This document shows, piece by piece, positions 4,956-10,074 of a DNA stretch of 10,074 nt. Origin of the DNA: Akkermansiaceae bacterium UBA1518. GTDB lineage: Bacteria; Verrucomicrobiota; Verrucomicrobiia; Verrucomicrobiales; Akkermansiaceae. Under the pieces are notes generated by a model. That model saw only the letters and a program-made list of their open reading frames with translations, was not told where the DNA came from and did not search any database. The stretch's first letter is position 1. Every line of letters starts with the position of its first letter. The DNA lies in the NCBI GenBank assembly GCA_002323895.1, contig DCQM01000190.1, forward strand, positions 1 to 10,074. The letters are read 5' to 3'. The position numbers and the translations under genes were made by a program.

Positions 4956-7475
4956 ATGAATAATTTTACACCACGCGCACAGCAGGTGTTGGCTCTCGCT
5001 CGAAAAGAGGCTGACCGATTCAATCATAATTATATTGGGACCGAGCACGTGCTCCTTGGTCTCATTAAATTAGGCCAGGGTGTCGCTGTTAGCGTTCTTC
5101 AGCGGATGGGGCTCGACCTTGAATCAGTCCGTATGGAAGTAGAGAAAGAGGTTGGAACTGGTCCGGATACCAAGAGTTCAACTAATATTCCTTACACACC
5201 TCGTGTTAAGAAAGTGCTGGCTCTTGCAAATAAAGAAGCCAAGCAGCTCAATCATTCTTACGTCGGAACTGAGCATATTCTTTTGGGGTTGCTTCGAGAA
5301 GGAGAAGGAATGGCGGCTCGGGTTCTTACTAGTCTGAGCGTGGATCTTCAGACGACTCGGAATGAAGTGCTTGCGGAGATTGACCCTAATTTTGCAGCCG
5401 AAGAATCCGATGATGAATTCGATTTCGATGATGACGATGAAATCGAAATGGAGAATGGTGAGGATGCCGAAGGGAAGGTTAAGACTCCGGCATTAAAGGC
5501 TTTTGGTCGTGATCTTACTAAGCTTGCGCAATCAGGTGATCTAGATCCGGTGATTGGACGTGCCCCTGAAATTGAAAGGGTGATTCAGATCCTCTGTCGT
5601 CGTACAAAAAACAACCCAGTATTAGTGGGAGAGGCAGGAGTGGGGAAAACTGCAATTGTCGAAGGGCTTGCGCAAGAGATTTCGGCTGGTGATGTACCCG
5701 AAATACTTCGAGACAAGAAAGTGGTCACTCTTGATCTCGCTTTGATGGTTGCGGGCACAAAATACCGTGGTCAGTTTGAAGAGCGTATAAAGGCTGTCAT
5801 GGACGAGATCCGCAAGGTGAAGAACGTTGTCCTCTTCATTGATGAATTACACACAATTGTTGGCGCGGGTTCGGCTGAGGGAGCGATGGATGCCTCGAAT
5901 ATTATTAAGCCCGCCTTGAGTCGCGCTGAGCTGCAATGTATCGGTGCCACCACTCTTAATGAGTTTAGAAAGCACATTGAAAAGGATTCTGCTTTGGAGC
6001 GTCGTTTTCAGCAAGTTAAGGTTAATGAACCCTCAACTGGAGATGCTATAGAAATCATGAAAGGTCTCCGTGAGAAGTATGAGAGCCACCACAAGGTACG
6101 CTACTCTGAAGAGGCTCTTGAGGCGTCGGTGAAGTTGACATCTCGTTATCTCACAAGTCGCTTTCTACCCGATAAGGCTATCGATGTTGTCGACGAGGCG
6201 GGTGCCCGTGCCCGAATTCAGACTATGACGCGCCCTATCGGACTCAAGGAATTGGAAGTGCGCATCGCGGAGATTAACGATGAGAAGGTTTCTGCAATTA
6301 ACGATCAGGATTTTGAAAAAGCCGCAGCTCTTCGTGACGAAGAAAAGACAACCCGAAAGGAGCTCGATGATAAAATCGAGGGGTGGCGTGGTGAAAGCGA
6401 AGAGAAGATCGTTGATATCAATGAGGACGATATTATGTCGGTGGTCTCGAAGTGGACAGGTGTTCCGCTCCAGCGTATGGAGCAGAAGGAAGCCGCTAAG
6501 CTGTTAAAAATGGAGGAGAATCTCAGGGAGACCGTCATCGGGCAGAATGAGGCTGTTGTGGCAATTTCAAAGGCCCTTCGGCGATCGCGTGCTGATCTCA
6601 AGGATCCCCGTCGCCCGATAGGTTCGTTTCTTTTCCTGGGGCCAACTGGTGTGGGGAAAACCTACCTTGCTAGAAATCTTGCCAACTTCATGTTCGGTGA
6701 TCCGGAGTCGCTCATTCAGATCGACATGTCGGAATATATGGAGAAGTTTAGCGCAAGTCGTCTTATCGGTTCACCTCCGGGGTATGTTGGATATGAGGAG
6801 GGCGGTCAACTCTCTGAAGCCGTGAGGCGCCGTCCATATTCGGTTATTCTTTTTGACGAAGTTGAAAAAGCCCACCCAGACGTCATGAATCTATTGCTTC
6901 AAATTTTGGAGGAAGGGATGATCACGGATAGCTTCGGTCGTAAAATTGATTTCAGGAACACGATCATTATTCTTACCTCGAATGTCGGGGCTGAAAGTAT
7001 CAAACGCCAAACGACATTAGGCTTCAATGCAATGGCTGAGGATGAGGCAGACTTCGAAGGTATGAAGGCTAAAATAGATGCCGTCGCTAAGAAGCATTTC
7101 CGGCCGGAATTCCTGAATAGACTAGATGAGCTCGTGGTGTTCCGGATGCTTGAGAAAGAGAGTCTTAACGAGATTGTCGATCTAGAGGTTGCTAAGTTGA
7201 TAAAGCGGCTTGCTGAAAAGGAGATCGATCTTGTGCTCGAGGAATCCGCACGCGACCTCATCGTCACCGAGGGCTATGATCCTGACTATGGAGCTCGTCC
7301 AATGCGCCGGGCGGTTGAGCAACTGCTTGAAGATCCTCTTGCTGAAGCCATTCTTTCTGGTGCTGTAAAGGAGGACCAACACGTTACAGCGAAAGTTAAA
7401 AAGGACGCGAAGGAGGTTTCTTTCAAAGCCAAGGCTCGCAAGAAGCAAAAGAAAGCTGGTGTTTCTACTCCCTAA
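4956..7475 (+). CDS. clpC: ClpC, AAA+ unfoldase of the ClpCP protease
   Basis: ATP-driven unfoldase that delivers substrates, including arginine-phosphorylated proteins, to the ClpP peptidase. From the ATG at 4956 it has 839 residues. Two Clp-N repeats (about 4-68 and 80-142) each contain GTEH; E30 and E106 correspond to the B. subtilis ClpC phosphoarginine-binding residues E32 and E106. An acidic Asp/Glu-rich linker (about 148-173) follows. The D1 ATPase has Walker A GEAGVGKT (225-232), Walker B VVLFIDE (291-297) and an ALERRF arginine-finger region (about 346-351). The middle domain carries a UVR motif (about 445-470). D2 has GPTGVGKT (562-569) and VILFDE (630-635 approx). LGF (688-690) is the expected ClpP-docking tripeptide. 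The C-terminal tail is rich in Lys. A TTG-initiated extension from 4896, reaching into mcsB, is rejected because conserved N-domain similarity begins at MNNFTPRAQ. There is no Shine-Dalgarno sequence; the gene is likely co-transcribed with mcsB. Confidence 0.96.
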   Translation: MNNFTPRAQQVLALARKEADRFNHNYIGTEHVLLGLIKLGQGVAVSVLQRMGLDLESVRMEVEKEVGTGPDTKSSTNIPYTPRVKKVLALANKEAKQLNHSYVGTEHILLGLLREGEGMAARVLTSLSVDLQTTRNEVLAEIDPNFAAEESDDEFDFDDDDEIEMENGEDAEGKVKTPALKAFGRDLTKLAQSGDLDPVIGRAPEIERVIQILCRRTKNNPVLVGEAGVGKTAIVEGLAQEISAGDVPEILRDKKVVTLDLALMVAGTKYRGQFEERIKAVMDEIRKVKNVVLFIDELHTIVGAGSAEGAMDASNIIKPALSRAELQCIGATTLNEFRKHIEKDSALERRFQQVKVNEPSTGDAIEIMKGLREKYESHHKVRYSEEALEASVKLTSRYLTSRFLPDKAIDVVDEAGARARIQTMTRPIGLKELEVRIAEINDEKVSAINDQDFEKAAALRDEEKTTRKELDDKIEGWRGESEEKIVDINEDDIMSVVSKWTGVPLQRMEQKEAAKLLKMEENLRETVIGQNEAVVAISKALRRSRADLKDPRRPIGSFLFLGPTGVGKTYLARNLANFMFGDPESLIQIDMSEYMEKFSASRLIGSPPGYVGYEEGGQLSEAVRRRPYSVILFDEVEKAHPDVMNLLLQILEEGMITDSFGRKIDFRNTIIILTSNVGAESIKRQTTLGFNAMAEDEADFEGMKAKIDAVAKKHFRPEFLNRLDELVVFRMLEKESLNEIVDLEVAKLIKRLAEKEIDLVLEESARDLIVTEGYDPDYGARPMRRAVEQLLEDPLAEAILSGAVKEDQHVTAKVKKDAKEVSFKAKARKKQKKAGVSTP

Positions 7476-7477
7476 AG

Positions 7478-7497
7478 AATTGAGAGGCGAATCAATT
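7478..7497. terminator. Weak hairpin between convergent clpC and bat operons
   Basis: AATTGA (7478-7483) and TCAATT (7492-7497) form a perfect but A/T-rich 6 bp stem with an 8-base loop, in the 35 bp gap where two operons converge. No T-run follows on either strand. It may be a poor bidirectional terminator or chance; no better terminator is present in the gap. Confidence 0.2.
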
Positions 7498-7510
7498 GGA
7501 TGCTGCCGAT

Positions 7511-9787
7511 TTACTCTAAGATAGGGGACACGTCGGCCATCCTGACCCAGCCAGTGCCGCCTTCAGGGAGCTTAATCATAGACCAGCCTGCTCGAGTTAC
7601 TTTGACTCGACACAGGCTCCCTACCACGTTCTCCCGGATTGTAATACCTCCCTCAAAAGGGTGGCTTCTCAGCGGTGTTTTCTCTGTCACGATTGATAAC
7701 TCCCTCAGGGGCTCGAAGCTTATCCCTTCTGGATAGAACTTCATCCCGGTAATTCCGATTATGAGCCCCAAACCTGTAAAAACGAAGTAGGTGACCAGAA
7801 GAGGTTTACGCTTATTTCCAAAGATGTTCCAGGTTGTCAGAATAGCGATAAGAAGGGACCAAACCCCCAGAATGAAGATTTGAAAATAAACCCATTTAGG
7901 TAGGAACGATAGCCATTCAGTTCCCTCCGGTGAACGGGCGTGAAGCCCTGGTAATTCGCTCATCAGTTTGGTGCTATCACCACCATGTAATTGATATCGA
8001 TGAGCCCACAATGAAGCTTCGCCATAGTTTTCTAGCTTCAGTTCACAAATAGCTAAGTTATGAAGATGCTCTCTTACCGCTCCTGCTTCCATTGATGCAA
8101 GAATGTCGGCTTTGGCTTCTTCGGGAGAGTGGTCAATTCCCTTACTAGTCTGAATCAAGGTTCCTATGGTGATAGAAAATAGTAAGAGCGGAGACAATGT
8201 CCTAAGGAGGGTCAAAACTCGCTTTTTTTCACTTGGTTTAAGGGGTTCCGGTTTCGGGTCCTGCTGAAAGCAGATCTCATCCCGTATTTTGAAAATCTCT
8301 TCGAGCCCCTCAGCTGCATCGTGCTCCGTCGCGAAACGGGCCGCCTCTCGAAAGAATGTCACTCGGTCATTACTTGCCGAAGTTACTCCTTTAAGCTTGT
8401 CTTCAAATTCCCTACGAGGCGCTAAAGTGATATGGCGAGCTTTGAGCCTGTTACGGAATGCAATTCCAAGAATTGAGCAGGTAATTAAAGCCGGGATGAT
8501 TTGCCACGCCCACTTGTTCAGCGGGGATGATTTGCCAAAAGCTTTTAGCGGACGTTCGCCAAGGGGAAGGAACTCCAGAGCTTCTCGAAGGGATTTTGGG
8601 GAAAGAGGTTCTCCGGTGATTTTTATCGGAAAAGGAAGAGATTCCTTCACCTCGTAATTCTCAAGTAATGGATCGAAGTAAATGAAGCGATAAGGGGGAA
8701 GAGCCTCTACCTTTTTTAGAGGTCTTAGGACGTGCGAGAACTCGGCGGTTCCTGAGCTCGAACGGCGTTCACCGCCACTCGGCTTAGCCATTGTTTCAAA
8801 TTGTTTCCAATCTTTGTTCAAATCGATCAATTTCGGTCCAGGGAATTGATCGATATTCCCCGAACCCGTGATACGTGTTTCAACGGTGAGTGACGCTCCG
8901 AGCTCGAGTTCGAGACTGAGGGGGCGAACCTTAATAGAAAATGTTCCGACGGCTCCACCAAAACCGGATGGAGCTCCTTCAGGAAGAGGTCGGACATCTA
9001 GCTGAACAGAAGGGAAGTCGATCTTTGCGGTAAAGGAACGGGTGGCAAAGCCCCCGCGAACCATTTGTCGACGAAGTAAGGTGGCGTTGGTCGACCCAGG
9101 TCCAAGAATAAGAGATCCGGCCTGAAGCGCATTGATTGAACTAGAGTAGGTGTATACCGCGAATTGATGTCCATCATAATCAAGATATCCAGTAGGTTCA
9201 GACGTTGTAGTGAAGCGCCATGCTGCGAGACCATCCTTTTTAAGGTTGATGACGTTCCCATCTGATAACCGAAGTAAGTGAGGCGCTGCTTGGGAAAGAT
9301 ACAGCTTAGCTTCGACGTCCTGTGTTTCACCTAAGTAAGGGTTGGTCTTCTTAAGGAAGACACCGGTCAAATACGGAGTGACTTCTCCATTGATTTTTAT
9401 GCCATGAGTTTCGAGGCTATTGATTGGTGCCACTCGAAGAGTGTGGCTTTTTGAGCGAATCACTCCGGAGTTAGTTTCGAGTTCAAACGGGGGAACCTTG
9501 TAAATCCCTGGTTCGAAAGCTGAAACTAAATAACGGAAGCCTTCACGGATCCTTCCATTAATTTGATATCGGCGTTGCGCTTCTCGCTTTAGAGCAAGAG
9601 GGGCGGCTTTTGGGGTGGTTGGCCAATCGATTAGCGTCAGATTCTCGACCCATACCGTAAGGTAGGTTTTTTCCCCAACTACAATAATCGAGCTGTCGAG
9701 CTTTGTCTCGATCACCGGAGTGTCCTTAGCTAGGAGGTTACTGCCTCTAGTAAGGATCAGAAATGAAATGATTACGAAAAATCTCAC
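7511..9787 (-). CDS. BatD-BatE fusion-like membrane protein (Bat aerotolerance family)
   Basis: I identify this as the BatD family (oxygen tolerance domain) of the Bacteroides aerotolerance operon; its molecular role is not established. From the GTG at 9787 the product has 758 residues. A signal peptide is formed by a short VR start, the core FFVIISFLIL and a likely cleavage site near LLA-KD (residues 18-22). A long beta-rich periplasmic region (about 22-390) with BatD-like repeats follows. Transmembrane helices lie at about 427-444, 528-545, 632-652 and 661-682. Between the second and third is a TPR-like segment (about 560-605: HNLAICELKLENYGEASLWA). The C-terminus (about 704-758) looks like a bacterial SH3 domain, with GWSMIKLPEGGTGWV. 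TPR plus two helices plus SH3 is the layout of separate BatE proteins, hence the fusion reading. No ATG is available: a TTG at 9811 is the other start, overlapping the upstream stop codon. It lies 17 bp after the BatC-like gene. Confidence 0.8.
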   Translation of the reverse strand: MRFFVIISFLILTRGSNLLAKDTPVIETKLDSSIIVVGEKTYLTVWVENLTLIDWPTTPKAAPLALKREAQRRYQINGRIREGFRYLVSAFEPGIYKVPPFELETNSGVIRSKSHTLRVAPINSLETHGIKINGEVTPYLTGVFLKKTNPYLGETQDVEAKLYLSQAAPHLLRLSDGNVINLKKDGLAAWRFTTTSEPTGYLDYDGHQFAVYTYSSSINALQAGSLILGPGSTNATLLRRQMVRGGFATRSFTAKIDFPSVQLDVRPLPEGAPSGFGGAVGTFSIKVRPLSLELELGASLTVETRITGSGNIDQFPGPKLIDLNKDWKQFETMAKPSGGERRSSSGTAEFSHVLRPLKKVEALPPYRFIYFDPLLENYEVKESLPFPIKITGEPLSPKSLREALEFLPLGERPLKAFGKSSPLNKWAWQIIPALITCSILGIAFRNRLKARHITLAPRREFEDKLKGVTSASNDRVTFFREAARFATEHDAAEGLEEIFKIRDEICFQQDPKPEPLKPSEKKRVLTLLRTLSPLLLFSITIGTLIQTSKGIDHSPEEAKADILASMEAGAVREHLHNLAICELKLENYGEASLWAHRYQLHGGDSTKLMSELPGLHARSPEGTEWLSFLPKWVYFQIFILGVWSLLIAILTTWNIFGNKRKPLLVTYFVFTGLGLIIGITGMKFYPEGISFEPLRELSIVTEKTPLRSHPFEGGITIRENVVGSLCRVKVTRAGWSMIKLPEGGTGWVRMADVSPILE

Positions 9788-9804
9788 GATAGTCGTTTCA
9801 TAAA

Positions 9805-10074
9805 TTACCAATCGTGTGGGCTTCGATTGTAGGGCCTCCGTATCCTTCGTGGAGCCTTTCCCCCAAAGTCGGAATATTGCTTTAGGAGCCGCCGAGCTCT
9901 TTCGCGGGGCGTTTCATTTTCCGGAGCATTAGGATCATCTTTTAGATTGGAACTCTCTCCTTGTGCCTTATTTTTATTGCCCTGTTTACTCTCTCCCTCA
10001 TTACTTTGATTTTCGTTTTGATTCGATTTTTCGTTTTCAGGTGTTGATTTGCCAGACTGTTCATCACTTTCACT
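9805..10074 (-). CDS. C-terminal end of a BatC-like protein (N-terminus outside window)
   Basis: The last 89 codons of a gene entering from the right edge. About the first 43 visible residues are low-complexity, rich in Ser, Asn, Glu, Gln and Lys (for example NQNENQSNEGESKQGNKNK). They are followed by RERARRLLKQYSDFGG and a basic tail ending in HDW. A polar linker followed by a basic tail ending in an aromatic residue is, from memory, seen at the end of TPR-containing Bat proteins (BatC type) encoded just before BatD. No TPR or VWA domain is visible in this fragment, so the call rests on the tail and on its position 17 bp upstream of the BatD-like gene. The protein is probably periplasmic or membrane-anchored. 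Confidence 0.6.
   Translation of the reverse strand, partial: SESDEQSGKSTPENEKSNQNENQSNEGESKQGNKNKAQGESSNLKDDPNAPENETPRERARRLLKQYSDFGGKAPRRIRRPYNRSPHDW

Noticed and set aside
6899..7448. Overlapping - strand frames opposite the end of clpC
   Set aside because: They are Ser-rich shadow translations of the conserved ClpC D2 region.
8998..9330. 110-codon frame on the - strand within the BatD-like gene in another frame
   Set aside because: It overlaps completely with the longer BatD-like frame, which has a signal peptide, membrane helices and conserved features; this one has none.
1..10074. CRISPR arrays, insertion sequences, tRNA genes, prophage or defence islands
   Set aside because: No direct repeat arrays, transposase-like products, cloverleaf-forming stretches or island-type composition were seen. 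Nearly all bases are covered by recognisable core genes.

Overview
The window looks like a chromosomal core-gene region from a bacterium of the PVC superphylum, most likely a verrucomicrobial (Opitutae-like) lineage. This placement is an inference from four things. A GreA domain appears to sit at the end of a longer protein, as in Chlamydia. A Bat aerotolerance operon is present. An McsA-McsB-ClpC set occurs without CtsR. Shine-Dalgarno sequences are largely missing. No mobile element, CRISPR array, rRNA or tRNA gene was seen. Coding density is high, and the only intergenic gap above 100 bp is a 174 bp divergent region.

Left block (1-2361, + strand): the 3' end of a greA-type transcript cleavage factor gene, then a complete enolase gene (eno), a strong intrinsic terminator, and a small FtsB/DivIC-type divisome gene. 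The eno-ftsB neighbourhood resembles the arrangement known from gammaproteobacteria. A short-chain dehydrogenase gene (2358-3146, - strand) converges on ftsB, and the two stop codons overlap in a CTAG palindrome.

Central block (3324-7475, + strand): mcsA, mcsB and clpC, closely packed (4 bp overlap, then a 34 bp gap). Together they describe a protein-arginine-phosphorylation and degradation pathway. McsB is the arginine kinase, McsA its zinc-finger/UVR activator, and ClpC the AAA+ unfoldase that recognises phosphoarginine and feeds ClpP. The residues expected for each step are present: the kinase Cys motif, the allosteric RDxxRA motif, both GTEH glutamates in the ClpC N-domain, and an LGF ClpP-docking tripeptide. 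Neither a ctsR gene nor a CtsR-like operator was seen.

Right block (7511-10074, - strand): the downstream end of a Bat operon. It contains the C-terminus of a BatC-like protein (cut by the window edge) and a membrane protein that joins a BatD-like oxygen-tolerance region to a BatE-like TPR/double-TM/SH3 region. This protein has no usable ATG; a GTG start is preferred. clpC and this operon converge with a 35 bp gap.

The most notable items are the CtsR-less phosphoarginine proteolysis operon, the BatD-BatE fusion with its odd start region, the GreA reading frame that runs off the left edge, and the general lack of Shine-Dalgarno sequences. No convincing wholly new system was found.
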